64,000 nucleotides of DNA. Origin: Raffaelea ambrosiae. Lineage: Eukaryota > Ascomycota > Sordariomycetes > Ophiostomatales > Ophiostomataceae. The notes below the pieces were generated by a model, which saw only the letters and a program-made list of their open reading frames with translations, did not search any database and was not told where the DNA came from. The stretch spans positions 2,498,418-2,562,417 of the forward strand of contig PCDI01000004.1 of NCBI GenBank assembly GCA_002778195.1, given 5' to 3'. The position numbers and the translations under genes were made by a program. Shown one piece after another: positions 36,208 to 46,806 of the stretch. Each line of letters begins with the position of its first letter. The stretch's first letter is position 1.

Positions 36208-39200
36208 ATGCCTCCCCAAGCCAATCCTACAACGCCAACTAAGAATGGCGCGCGTCGAGATGCTGGCCGTGAGCAGGTGGCCAGGCTGAACCAGCGGTAC
36301 AATTTGGGTGTGCTCTTAAACGAGGAGCAGCTTTCGCCGGCCAACAAGGAGAAACGCGCTCGTCACGACGTCGATTTTCGGCGTCACAACGAGATTATCA
36401 ACCTATTGCGGATTCACTATCACAGGAGCCCAGAAGCCTTGCAGGACGTTCTCAACATCTTCGATGTGAAGGCCAGAGAGCATGCCCCAAATTGGGTGAG
36501 GAAATCCCGCGGTACACAAAACCTTCTGCCCAAATCCAGCCACCCGCCCAAAGCCCCTGGTATGACGGAGCAGCGCGTGCTACAGCAGGATCTTTTGGAT
36601 ATTCTCAAAGCCTCAAAGAAGTCGCTGATAAGCCGTTCCCTGCTGGGCGGGACTGGCTCAAACCAAGCAACAGTTCAAGACGGCATAGCCACGTCGCCTC
36701 TTGAAGGTTACGATTCGAGCTTGTCCAAGGAGATTGACAATGTCAAAGTATATGCTCGACCTGGAAATTCTGCGCTATCACCACCTAGGCATACACCTGT
36801 TAGAGACAAGCCCGATAAACCGCAGGCGGATCAGGGACAGATGAAAAGTCAGGAATCGAGGTACACATCTGGCGATTCCACATCAGTTGCACCCGAGGAC
36901 GATACTGACCCCTTTGGCAGTGCTCCTTTTGAGAGTCAGACTACAATCAATGCAGATGATGAGAAGCCTGGGCAGGCCATACGCAGGTCTCTGTCGCAAG
37001 ATTCGTTCGATGTCTCTACATCTGACGTGGAGGCCCTGGACGTTTCCTTCAACAGTTACATCACCGAGCCGGAGTCACCGTTGTTTGATAAAGTTAAGGA
37101 ACTGCCGGTCAAGTCACCACAGGCAGTGGAATATCCCACTCTGCCAAAAGTAGCCGACCTGCATCTTTCTGATGGCGGCATCCTGCGCAAACGCCCGAAG
37201 AGAAAGCCCGAAAGTCTCAGGACTCGCTTGGACTCCGTTTTCTGTGAGTGATACTGATCCGTTTTACGATCATGTTGCTATTATTCAAATATGCTGACAG
37301 GCCTCGAAGTGGTGACACCACCTTGGTTAAGAAAAGCCTGCTTTCCCATCATATGGGAGATGACAAGAATTTCTTATCACTGCGGCGTGAATCTTAGCAC
37401 CATCACAATGGAGTATTCCTCGGATTGGACCGAACAATCAAAATTTCGCAAGGCAATTCGCCAGCATCCAATGTTTACAGAAAAGCAATTGCCGGAAGCG
37501 TCGAGTGAGGCTGCATGGAACGCTGCTATGGGCAAATCTATGGATGAGAGCGCTCGGCAAACAGACGCCATATTTGCAATGGAGCTCAGCTACAACCAAG
37601 ACAAGACTGGCCCTCTCTACAAGTTGAAATTGAGGCCGTTGGCTCTCGGTCTCACAAACCGTCTGGCGCGACGATTTGGACCTGACCGCTTTGTTGAGCT
37701 TCTGATTCCATCACCCCATTCCAATGTGCAAGCTATACGGCACATACAAAGCAACAACAAAGATGCTGCAATTCGAGAGATCAATCACTGGTTGGCACAA
37801 GGGCGGCACACGTTTGTTGGACGGCGATGGGCGGCTTTCTTTGTCAAGAATGACGGCTTCAAAGCCACTGTGTCGGAGAGCTGGCTTGATAACGAATCTC
37901 AGCCTGGAAAGCGTCCCGAGACTACCGCAATGAAACGAGTGTATTTGTTTGCTGAGAGCAGCGAGCCTGAAACTGCAGATCCGATCAAGCAACTGCACAT
38001 ATACTCTGTACTGGATTGGCTTCTGCAGTTCAACAAATCTGGGAAGAACCGGGAACAGCCTTACCTGAAGTTTTTCTCACGTATTGCCTTGGGTATGATA
38101 CTTGCATGTGATGTTTCTTTAGTGTTCATTCTTCTAAAAATGCACTTCTAGGGTTGAGTCAGACAACACCGACTATTGTTCTGGAGCCAGATCAGATCAT
38201 CTGCCATGACTCGGACATTCTGTCCACATCGACTAAAAACGTTATGAACGACGGTGTGGCGCGCATGTCCCAGGGCGTCGCCAAAATGCTGAAGGACGAG
38301 CTAGGCCTTGCAGATGTTCCAACTGCTGTCCAAGCCCGCATCGGCAGTGCAAAGGGCATGTGGCTTCTCGATACCGAGGATACCCGCCCCGGTATCTGGA
38401 TTGAAACATTTCGGTCCCAACGGAAGTGGGAGTGCGATATGATCGATGATGGACATAGAACTTTGGAGATCAAGGCCATATCATCGGAGCCACACTCTGC
38501 TTATCTCAACCTCCAGTTCATTCCTATCCTCGAAGACAGGGCACCAGACAAACAGCTCTTACGCAGCACTCTAGGCAAGATATTGGAGGGTACGCTCAAC
38601 AAGGATTTGGAAGAATTGCAAGACATTGTTCGGCACCCTATGCTTTTGTCCTCGTGGATCCGCGAAAATTCCATGTATTGGAAAGAACGGAATCAAGGAG
38701 AGGTCTCGTTCCTAGGTGGTCTACCTAACAGAGGTGAGGATGCCATTCAGTTTCTCCTAGCTGCTGGGTTTGACCCCTTGAAACAGAAACTATTGTGGGA
38801 CAAAGTTTACGACATGCAAAAACAAACCTGCAAGAGGCTTTTGGAGAAGCTGCATGTGAAGGTAGGCCGGAGTGCCTATCTGCTCATGGTGGTGGACTTT
38901 CTAGGAGTTCTTGAGGAGAACGAGGTTCAGATCTGCTTCTCGTCCAAATTTCAAGCAGATGCAGACTCTGAACCAGACGCCCGTGGTAATGATGGCTCAT
39001 TTTCTGACACTCAAGTCGCTGACACTGATGTCTTGGTTGCCCGTTCTCCCGCTCATTTTGCGAGTGACATACAGAAGGTACGCGCGGTGTACCGAAAAGA
39101 GTTGCGTTCTCTTAAGGATGTGATCGTTTTCTCCAAAAAGGGTGCCATTGCCTTGGCCGAAAAACTTTCTGGGGGAGACTACGACGGTGATCGAGCATGG

Positions 39201-40400
39201 GTCTGTTGGGATCCTCGACTTGTGGACAACTTCGAGAGCACAGATGTCCCCGACAGCATTGATCTTCGTGAGATGGGATGCATGCGAAAAGTTACCCAGA
39301 CCCTGGACGACCTGGCTAAAGGCAACCACGAAGCAGACGACACGACACGCAAAGATAGAAATGTGTCTCCCCATACTCTGGACACGTTCCTGGAACGAAG
39401 CTTCTCTTTCAACATGCAAGAGAGCCTGCTGGGAAAGATGACTGCCTGCAAAGAAAGAATTCTCTACGATCGTGGAATCATTGCAGACCGGACTGGCCAG
39501 ATCCTCAGCACGCTTGTGAGCGACTTGGTGGACCAAGAGAAACAAGGTTTTGAGTTCACAATGCACGACTTTTACCGGCTTTGCAAAAACCACTTGGATC
39601 TCAGGCCGGTGCCACCTATGCAGCTGGATCAGCCTGCTTACAGAGAGAACAGCTACAACGGAACACGACCAATACCCAACCTCATCGACCATCTCAAATT
39701 TGATGTGGCAGAGCCGCGCATCAAGGAAACAATGACGGCGGTGGGGAAGCTGCCGAAACAAGGCAGCCAAAGTCCCGATGTCGACGCTTTCTATTTCGAT
39801 GCAGACTTGGTCCAAAAAGCAAAAGACTTCGAAGAGTTGACGAAAACATCGGCAGTTTGCAAGAGCATATGGGACAGGTTGAAAACCGAACTGTATGGAC
39901 TTGAAAGCAGTTGGATCATCGCCATGGGAGGCTGGAGCGATAGCGCTGAAGATGTCGGGTATCGACAACGGGTTCTCACGCTCTACGAACAATGGCGAGC
40001 CATCACCACGCGGTCACCCAGAGAAATTGCCGATGAGATGGCTCTAAAGTCAGACCCAGTCGTTACTATTTTGCAGATCTTGCTGCGGCCGGATCACCCT
40101 TCAGATCCAGTCTACAGCGGATGGGCATTGTTGTGTGCCAGTCAGTTTTTCCGCATATTCTACAAAATTCGAGGGAAGATGGTCTGGACTCTGGCTGGTC
40201 GGCAGTTGCAGTACATCAAAGGATCCTTTAATGATGGACAGGGCGTCCACAGCGGCACCTCGGGGGCCAAGGTTGTATCGACGGCCACGGCTTCGGCCTT
40301 CTCTCGACCAGACAGCAAACTCATCAAGCAGGCAGCAATCCTTCGAGCAGAACCTGGCAAGAACGACGACAATTATGGATATTACGAAGACGACGCATGA
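36208..40400 (+). CDS. RNA-dependent RNA polymerase of the RNAi pathway
   Basis: Makes dsRNA from aberrant single-stranded RNA for Dicer (quelling, meiotic silencing or milRNA pathways). Exons 36208-37243, 37301-38092 and 38152-40400 give 1,358 aa. The N-terminal 350 residues are hydrophilic and variable, as is usual. The core starts near VVTPPWLRKACFP; the second splice creates RIALGLSQTTPTI, a conserved RdRP segment. The catalytic motif SGGDYDGDRAWVCWD puts metal-binding aspartates at 952, 954 and 956. Downstream, VLTLYEQWRAIT-type helices complete the head. Length is close to Neurospora QDE-1 and shorter than SAD-1; I cannot decide which paralogue this is without a tree. All catalytic aspartates are intact, so the gene looks functional. 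Confidence 0.94.
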
Positions 40401-40746
40401 TGGTTCCTTGGCCAAGGAAGGAGAACGGACTGGTCACCCGGTGCTCGGTGTTTTCGGGGTACAGCTTACATTGGTATTGCAGATGATGATAACGACCATT
40501 CACAGGTTACAATATTTTGGATATTTGAATCTTATCTGAGTGTGCATCATTGCTTATTGGGTTTTTTTAGCGGGTTTGCTTTGGCTTAAATTATGGCTGT
40601 TTTGGTCTACGCTTTTCATTTTGGTTCATTCATCTTCATTTTCTTGTCTCTTTCTTCTTCTGGGGGGATACCTCTCTCTCTGTGTGTGTATGTGTGTAGT
40701 GGTATATTGACAATGTTGAAGAAAACTTACCAGAATTTCGCGTGTG
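40401..40746. other. Convergent 3' spacer
   Basis: Between the RdRP stop and the end of the disrupted minus-strand gene. T-rich with a (GT)n-like stretch near 40681-40697. No gene seen. Confidence 0.6.
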
Positions 40747-41340
40747 TCATGTGAAAGAAATATGCGGTGTCCAAAGAAGAATGTTTTTGGCTAATAATTC
40801 GGGATTGGCTCGCTTGTCGTCCTTGCTGTTAAGCACCTCGCTATCTTCCGTTGGAATAGACAGTGTTTCCGCTAACGGGGCGACGTTCTTGGCCCATTCC
40901 GGTGCCTCTTCGTAAGCGCGGAGATGATCAGGGCGATTCCTGGCTTCCTCTGCCTCTTCTGGTGTAATCAACGAAGGCATGTTGCGATCCAAGCCTAGTT
41001 GGACCCTCTCGTTGAAAGATCGCACCAATAGAAACGTACAACCAGCAAGAAATGCGTAGCGTTCAGCGTCATCGTCTTGCGGGTCGGGGATGTCCCGAAT
41101 TGCCCACGATTTTTGCCGCCAAAAGTACTCCAGTTGGTTCCTGTAGCTGATCACTTTATCGAGAAGGAAAAACTCATAAAGTCTGTATAGCGATTAAAGC
41201 GGTGTGTCCACAAACTCGCCCCGTGGTGCGCCAAACTTCAGGGCCGAAAGCTTGGCCCAGTATTCGTCTCGGTTCTTCAGGATGGCGCGAGGCGGTGGCG
41301 GCGGGAACACGGGGTAGTTAGTCTTCGGGCTTTGCGACAT
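40747..41340 (-). pseudogene. Small conserved-looking gene with in-frame stop
   Basis: From ATG 41340, 48 codons read MSQSPKTNYPVFPPPPPR..., rich in a Pro run and DEYWAKL, and end at TAA (41196-41194). The same frame continues for 148 codons to a TGA at 40747, with EYFWRQKSWAIRDIPDP and a C-terminal LLAKNILLWTPH. Between them, the +1 frame reads LNRYTDFMSF, which looks like natural protein. So the gene looks hit by one extra base near CTTTAAT (about 41194-41199) and one missing base in the T run about 25 nt downstream, which restore the frame. Alternatives: sequencing errors in T runs, or a 53-nt intron with weak donor GTTTGG inside the stretch. Function unknown. Confidence 0.6.
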
Positions 41341-41850
41341 ATGCATCGGGGTCGCCGGCGCCTCTATCCAAGGTTGGGGACGACTTATCGCCAGCCCGCA
41401 GACAGAATATGCTTCCGAAAAAGCGGAATATGGCGTTGGATATAGCGGTCATGTTGTCGGTGTTGATGTTACCCTCGGGGCTGTATACGTAGTTGGTGAG
41501 AAGAGTATTAGTTAGAAGCCAAGGAGGTGAGTATGGGTGAGATCCAATTTGTGGAGCAAAATAAAATACGAAACACCACAGTAATCACGTGACATGTGTT
41601 TCTTCCAGCCTTGAAAGCCCCTGGCTGGTAGAAGCCCGTGACTTTTTGTTTTTGATTCTCATTTGGACAACTTGTTTTCAACACAAGTGTGTTTTGGTTG
41701 CATGTTTTCGGATTTGGCTATAGTCATCTCTATTCCGACTCCCACTTTTGGTCCTTGCGCTCTTGGCTGCCAACTGTCTTCACGCTTCAGAAATGAAGAC
41801 GGGTCGATACATCCGCTGCCGCAGACCGAGCAGCTACGAGCAGCTTTGGT
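41341..41850. other. Spacer
   Basis: No independent gene supported. A 45-codon minus-strand frame (41452-41318) starts upstream of and overlaps the ATG of the disrupted gene in another frame; it would be an upstream ORF if transcribed. Confidence 0.5.
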
Positions 41851-43302
41851 TTAATTCTTCCACTCCCCCTTCTTGGCACGCTCACAGAGAGAGACCAGTG
41901 TCTTGCCAGCCCATTCAAAGTCGTCGATGTCGAGGTAGACCATGGCACTCAGGCGGACCCAGAACTGGTTCTTGTAGCCGCTGACCTGGAGGTAGGTGTC
42001 GTACTCCTGGACGCCACACTCCTGGATCCAGTCACACACGGTCTGCACACGCGACAGCGGGATGGTGGTGGTGTCATCGGCAGCAATCTCGGCATCGGCC
42101 TTGACGGTCAGCGGCAGGCGCACGTTGACCAGATTGCACTGGCGCATGCTGCTCTTGGGGTTGTCCATGACCTCTGTGCCGAGAATGGCCGCTGTGCGGT
42201 CGCCGCCTTTCTTGGCCAGGCTGGTGCAGTAGTTGCGGATGGCAGCCTCGCCACCGCAGACCGTGTTGCGGAAGTGAAGGGCGGCCGGGACGCTCGTATA
42301 CGGGCTCAAGTCGGCGGTGCCCAGGTCCGCAAACATGGCGGCAAAATAGGTCTTGTCGCTGCGGTCGGCCGGCTTTTCCCAGCCCCACGACGTCGGCATG
42401 GACGTGGTGATGTAGTGCTGGTTGCGGAAGGGCACGTACAGGACGGCGCAGCCGCGGGGCGCAAACAGCCACTTGTGCATGTTGGACACGAAAAAGTCGG
42501 GCTGGACGGTGCCCATGTGCGTGAGGTCGATGTGGCCGATGCCGTGGGCGCCGTCGATGAGCGACAGCATGCCCAGGTCGCGGCAGGCGGCCACGAGACG
42601 TTCCCAGGGCATCCGCGCGCCGGGACCGGACACGATGGCGTCGATGACGGCCAGGCGCGGCTGCAGACCGCGCTTCACGGCGTCGGCATGGGTGGCGCGC
42701 AGCTTGGCGACAAGATCGTCGTCGCTGTCCGCGGGGAACGACACGGTCACCTCGACGGGCCGCAGGCGGCCGAGCTCCTGCAGCGACAGCAGGTTCTTGC
42801 GGCAGGCGCCGTAGGTGGTGCTGAAGTAGAGCACGGCATCGTCGCCGGTGCCCGCAGCGTCCGGGTTCGGATCGGCCTTCCAGCGGGACGAGACGTTGTA
42901 CAGCACGGTGTTGGTGCCGGTGGTGGAATTGAGGACGAAGACGACCTCGTCCAGGTGGACGTCGGGGCCGAGCAGCGGCCGCACCGCGGCGCGCGAGGCC
43001 TTGATGAGACCCGGCTGGACAAAGCGACGGTAGGGGTCCGGGCGGGCCTCGTGGTCGCGCAGGTGCTGTTCGCGAACCTCACGAACGGCCTGCGGGTAGG
43101 TGCCGTAGGAGCCGTGGTTGAGCGGATGGAAAGCGCCGTCAAAGCAGAAGAGCTTGCGCATTGGTTTGCCAAAAGCCACCCTGCCCGTGGGGGTGGCGGC
43201 TGCGGCTTCCGTGGACGGTGTTGCCATTGCGGTGCTCGGTGGTGTGCTTGCAGCGCCCAGAGTAGTGGCTTCGATGATCTCACGCAGTGGTTCCAGGGGC
43301 AT
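41851..43302 (-). CDS. Class V PLP-dependent aminotransferase-like enzyme
   Basis: PLP enzyme of the class V aminotransferase / isopenicillin-N-epimerase-like / cysteine desulfurase-like group. Single exon, 483 aa. After about 45 low-complexity residues, LNHGSYGTYP is the N-terminal substrate-loop signature. VFVLNSTTGTNTVLYN binds the cofactor phosphate. LSLIDGAHGIGHIDL carries the Asp that contacts the pyridine nitrogen and the following His. FVSNMHKWLFAPRG places the Schiff-base lysine at 277. GWEKP-type and C-terminal QFWVRLSAMVYLD segments complete the fold. Fungal members of this subgroup are often labelled isopenicillin N epimerase, but no penicillin genes are here, so the substrate is unknown. 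A 21-G homopolymer lies 126-146 bp upstream of the ATG. Confidence 0.9.
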   Translation of the reverse strand: MPLEPLREIIEATTLGAASTPPSTAMATPSTEAAAATPTGRVAFGKPMRKLFCFDGAFHPLNHGSYGTYPQAVREVREQHLRDHEARPDPYRRFVQPGLIKASRAAVRPLLGPDVHLDEVVFVLNSTTGTNTVLYNVSSRWKADPNPDAAGTGDDAVLYFSTTYGACRKNLLSLQELGRLRPVEVTVSFPADSDDDLVAKLRATHADAVKRGLQPRLAVIDAIVSGPGARMPWERLVAACRDLGMLSLIDGAHGIGHIDLTHMGTVQPDFFVSNMHKWLFAPRGCAVLYVPFRNQHYITTSMPTSWGWEKPADRSDKTYFAAMFADLGTADLSPYTSVPAALHFRNTVCGGEAAIRNYCTSLAKKGGDRTAAILGTEVMDNPKSSMRQCNLVNVRLPLTVKADAEIAADDTTTIPLSRVQTVCDWIQECGVQEYDTYLQVSGYKNQFWVRLSAMVYLDIDDFEWAGKTLVSLCERAKKGEWKN

Positions 43303-43427
43303 GGTCCAGTGCGGGACAATGACGAAATCAAAGGCACAACGGGACAGAGAGAGCGGCTAAGCAATGCGGATAGTGGCGATCAGGTCCCGGGAGTAATTGG
43401 TTGCAGGGAGAGGGAAGCTTTATTTGA

Positions 43428-43448
43428 GGGGGGGGGGGGGGGGGGGGG
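43428..43448. repeat. Homopolymer of 21 G
   Basis: Uninterrupted G run on the plus strand (C on the strand of the PLP-enzyme gene), in that gene's probable promoter or leader. Length may vary between isolates or be a sequencing estimate. Confidence 0.9.
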
Positions 43449-43895
43449 TTCGGTTTGCTTGAGTTTGGTTACCAAGCTCCCTTCTTAACCAATTGGGTTC
43501 GCACTGAATGGGTTGAGATAGCAGTTTCGTTGATCGAGTCGAACTTGTCGGGTTCTCCAGTTGAGCAACTTTCCGGGCCAGGTTCCCGAGTCTTTGATGT
43601 CTTAATTTTCGAGCTCACAAAATCTCGCGATGTTTAAATTCCACGTTTCGAAGCTCTCGACAGAGCCATTCATATACACGAACAGCCCGCGATATGTAAC
43701 GTTGACTCATCTTCGTTCCGCCAGTTTCTCCTAGTAGAGGCAAAGTTCCAGACGGAGAAACTACTAAGCATAGATAGCGAGTGCATCGGCGGCTTTTGAC
43801 CCGTCGAGACGGCCTACTACGGATACGATAGCGGTCAACGATAGCGGCGTCCGAGCCCACGCCAGGCAAGAACAGAATAGCCCGTGGCTCAGGGA

Positions 43896-43953
43896 CGTGG
43901 GAAATCTACATGTCAATGGCAGGGCGTGGGAAATCTACATGTCAATGGCAGGG
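43896..43953. repeat. Two tandem copies of a 29-bp unit
   Basis: Unit begins CGTGGGAAATCTACATGTCA and repeats perfectly; a partial third copy (CGTGG) follows. No coding role seen. Confidence 0.93.
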
Positions 43954-45360
43954 CGTGGCCAGAATGCTGGGCAATGCTGGGCACTGCTAGGCACTGGGCA
44001 AACTGCATTGGCCGTGCCTGGTGCGGGGATTCAACGGAATTGAAGGTAGAAGAGAGGAGATGGCGGGGCAGCCAGATCGCATTGAAGCGGTCCTCAGTTC
44101 GGAGACGGATGCAAGCCACTACTCGTATGCACAGGAAGCCACACAGGACAGCCACACCGGGTACATAGGAGCCACACAGAGGAGTCATGCAGGAGCCAGC
44201 CTGGAGAGCCGGTGGGCCCATAAAGGTATTATGTAATGACTCAACTTATGTTCATTTTTTTAATTTCAAAAATTTATGCCATTAATTGTGCTCAGCTCAT
44301 GATTTTTCAGAAAACTGTTCGGCCATAGTACTTTTCACAAGCAAAAAAGGGGCCGTCCCATGTCAGCCCCCCTAGGCGAAAATACGTACTCGTAAAGTGA
44401 GGGGGGGCGGCACAGGCCAGCAGAGCCAATGACGAGATCGATCGACCGTCGGCTTGCCTGGAAGTGGGAGTGGGAGTGAAGGGAGGGGGGAGCAAACCAG
44501 GAAGGGTGCAGGGGCTGCAAGGCCGAGGGGACCACGCCCAAAAAAAAAGGCCAGGTGGTGGCGGATTTCCAACGTCACCATGTGAAAAAAAAAAATACAT
44601 ATATAGCGAAAAGAGCACAGCAGTGACGGCGAAAGAATGGGAAGGAGCTCCCTACCCGGGGTGACAAGGGCGACCGGACTTGGAAAACACGTAAACAAGA
44701 AACTATTGCAAGAAACAGGCACGAGAAGACAATCAGGTTACGCATCCAGCAAGACAGCAAGACAAAGAAAATAAAGGGGAGCTAGGACGGCACTAAAATT
44801 GCTTGCCCCAGCTTTTGGCCCCTTCTCTGCAACACCACCAAAGCGGATCGCCGTCTTCTCTCCTATTTGGCGTGTGATTTTGGGGCCTATGCTTGCTTGG
44901 CCGTCATCTGCATTGTGCAGGTCGCTCTTTCCCATTTCATCATTGACACCTCCTCTTCTTGTCATCGTCTCTCGTTTTCTCGTTTTCTTGCTGTCTCGTT
45001 TTCTTGCTGTCTCGTTTTCCTCCCTTTCTCCCCATTCTCTCGTTTTCCCGTCTTTCCCATATACCTCTCTTTCCAAAACCCCTTCCCACGCCGAGGCTCC
45101 AGCGTGTCGTCTCTGCGGGCTTGGGCCAGTTCTAGCCGCTTTTGAGAGGTGTCGTCACTATCGTCCATGTAGCTTATCGGCACGCGCATTCGAGTTTCAC
45201 ACGCGCGCAACCTCAATCTTCGACCTCGACGACGTCACCATCACCGCCGACGTCGACTCCTGCTTCGACACTCCTTTTTTCCCCCTCCTTCTTCCTCCCC
45301 CTCCCTCCCTCGCTCCCCCTTATTCCTCCCCCACAGAATGCGCGACAGCCTCTCGACAAG

Positions 45361-46806
45361 ATGATCAACCGTCGAATCCTCGTCATAGCCGCGCTGGCCT
45401 TCACACTGGTGCTCTTCTGGAGCACGCGCCTGCTGCCCGTGAGCAACGGCGCATGGCAATCAGCCAAGGACAAGATCTCCAAGATTGGCGGCAACAAGGC
45501 CCAGCCCGGATCGAACGCAAATTCTAATGCGGGCCCGCCGTCCAGCCCGCTCGCCTCGACCGAGCCTTTCGACCGCTCCCACATCCACGACTACTTTGAG
45601 CAGGTCTTCTCCGTCGACCAGCCCGAGCCGTTCGAGTTTGAGCATCTGCAGCGCGCGTGCGCCGAGGCCGACTGGGATGCCAACGAGGCCTACCTCAACT
45701 GCGTCGGCATCAACGCCGGCATGACCTCGGTCATGTCGCAGGTCAAAGTCTGCCTCAAGATGGCCGTCGACACCGGCACCCACCTGATGCTGCCCAACAT
45801 GCCCCTGCGCAGTTCCGACGACCTGCTCGACTTCAACTTTCTGAACAGCGACGCCTACATGCCCTACGACGAGTGGTTCGACGTCGACCACCTGCGCGCC
45901 CAGCTGGGCCGCGCCTGCCCGCGCATGAAGATTGTCCACCCGCGCGACACCTTTGTCAACGTCACGGTGCGCCGCCACTGGAGCATCAGCTGCGGCGACG
46001 CGGTGAACTACCAGAAGATGCACAGCTACTTCTGGGTCGGCCGCCCGTTCAAGAACTTCTTCAACGCGGAGTTCGCCAAGCACGAGGCCGAGGACGCCGA
46101 AAAGGCCAAGACGACCCCGGAGGACCCGAACCTGGTCAACGGCATCACCGTCGTCGACACCGACTCCGAGTTTCTGGCCTTCCGCATCACCGACGACCCG
46201 ACGCACCGCGACCTGCTGCTGTGGAACGATCTGTCGCACCTCATCCGCTTCCGCTCCGACGTCCGCAACATGGTCGACCGCCTGCAGCAGCGCCTGCCCC
46301 AGCCCGGCCATTACATGGGCGTCCACTTCCGCGCCGAGAACGATTCCATCTGGAGCACGGCCGAGCACCAGATGAAGGTCGACCTGGACGCCCTCGACCA
46401 GGCCTGGGCGCATCTGAGCCTGAGCTTCGGCGGCAAGAAGGAGAAGCCGCCTGTCTACATTGCCTGCGGCGACGCCCACCAGATCGAAATGTTTATCCAG
46501 GCCGGCAAGGAGCGCGGCTGGGACGTGACCGACAAGTATCTGTTGGCCAACGTCGACGGCGACACCGAGACGGGGCCCATGATCAATGCCATGCCCTTTG
46601 ACTTCCAGGGAGCCATCGACATGGGCATGATGGTCAAGAGCTTGTTTTTCATTGGCGTCCAAGGCAGCGCCTTCTCGTCCACGATCGGCAACCAGCGCGA
46701 CGTCACTGGCCGCTACCGGGGCAGCTCGTTTGAGGTGTACGATGCCGGCGCCCGGACGCACCTTTTCAACGACATGGACGCAAACGAGTATGCGTGCTGT
46801 TTGTAG
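45361..46806 (+). CDS. Type II membrane glycosyltransferase, O-fucosyltransferase-like
   Basis: Probable Golgi glycosyltransferase. Single exon, 481 aa. A short cytoplasmic N-terminus MINRR is followed by a membrane anchor (residues 6-20, ILVIAALAFTLVLFW), then a disordered stem to about residue 70 and a globular luminal domain. GMTSVMSQVKVCLKMAV resembles the N-terminal donor-site region of GDP-fucose O-fucosyltransferase-like (GT-B) proteins. YMGVHFRAENDSIW carries the H-F-R-x-E/D motif of that superfamily, and SLFFIGVQGSAFSSTIG matches the late conserved Gly-Ser-x-Phe-Ser motif. Substrate and donor are not known for fungal members. The C-terminus ends in Cys-Cys-Leu. The start at 45361 is preferred over open upstream frame because the anchor follows directly. 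Confidence 0.82.
   Translation: MINRRILVIAALAFTLVLFWSTRLLPVSNGAWQSAKDKISKIGGNKAQPGSNANSNAGPPSSPLASTEPFDRSHIHDYFEQVFSVDQPEPFEFEHLQRACAEADWDANEAYLNCVGINAGMTSVMSQVKVCLKMAVDTGTHLMLPNMPLRSSDDLLDFNFLNSDAYMPYDEWFDVDHLRAQLGRACPRMKIVHPRDTFVNVTVRRHWSISCGDAVNYQKMHSYFWVGRPFKNFFNAEFAKHEAEDAEKAKTTPEDPNLVNGITVVDTDSEFLAFRITDDPTHRDLLLWNDLSHLIRFRSDVRNMVDRLQQRLPQPGHYMGVHFRAENDSIWSTAEHQMKVDLDALDQAWAHLSLSFGGKKEKPPVYIACGDAHQIEMFIQAGKERGWDVTDKYLLANVDGDTETGPMINAMPFDFQGAIDMGMMVKSLFFIGVQGSAFSSTIGNQRDVTGRYRGSSFEVYDAGARTHLFNDMDANEYACCL

Larger units (their letters stand above)
43303..45360. other. Spacer with repeats
   Basis: 2.06 kb with no convincing gene. Holds the 21-G run (43428-43448), a 2x29-bp tandem duplication (43896-43953), short AT-rich sequence around 44230-44290, and a C/T-rich tract leading to the glycosyltransferase ATG at 45361. 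Confidence 0.55.

Noticed and set aside
41318..41452. 45-codon minus-strand frame upstream of the disrupted gene
   Set aside because: Considered as a first exon, but no donor joins it in frame to the next segment; kept only as a possible upstream ORF.
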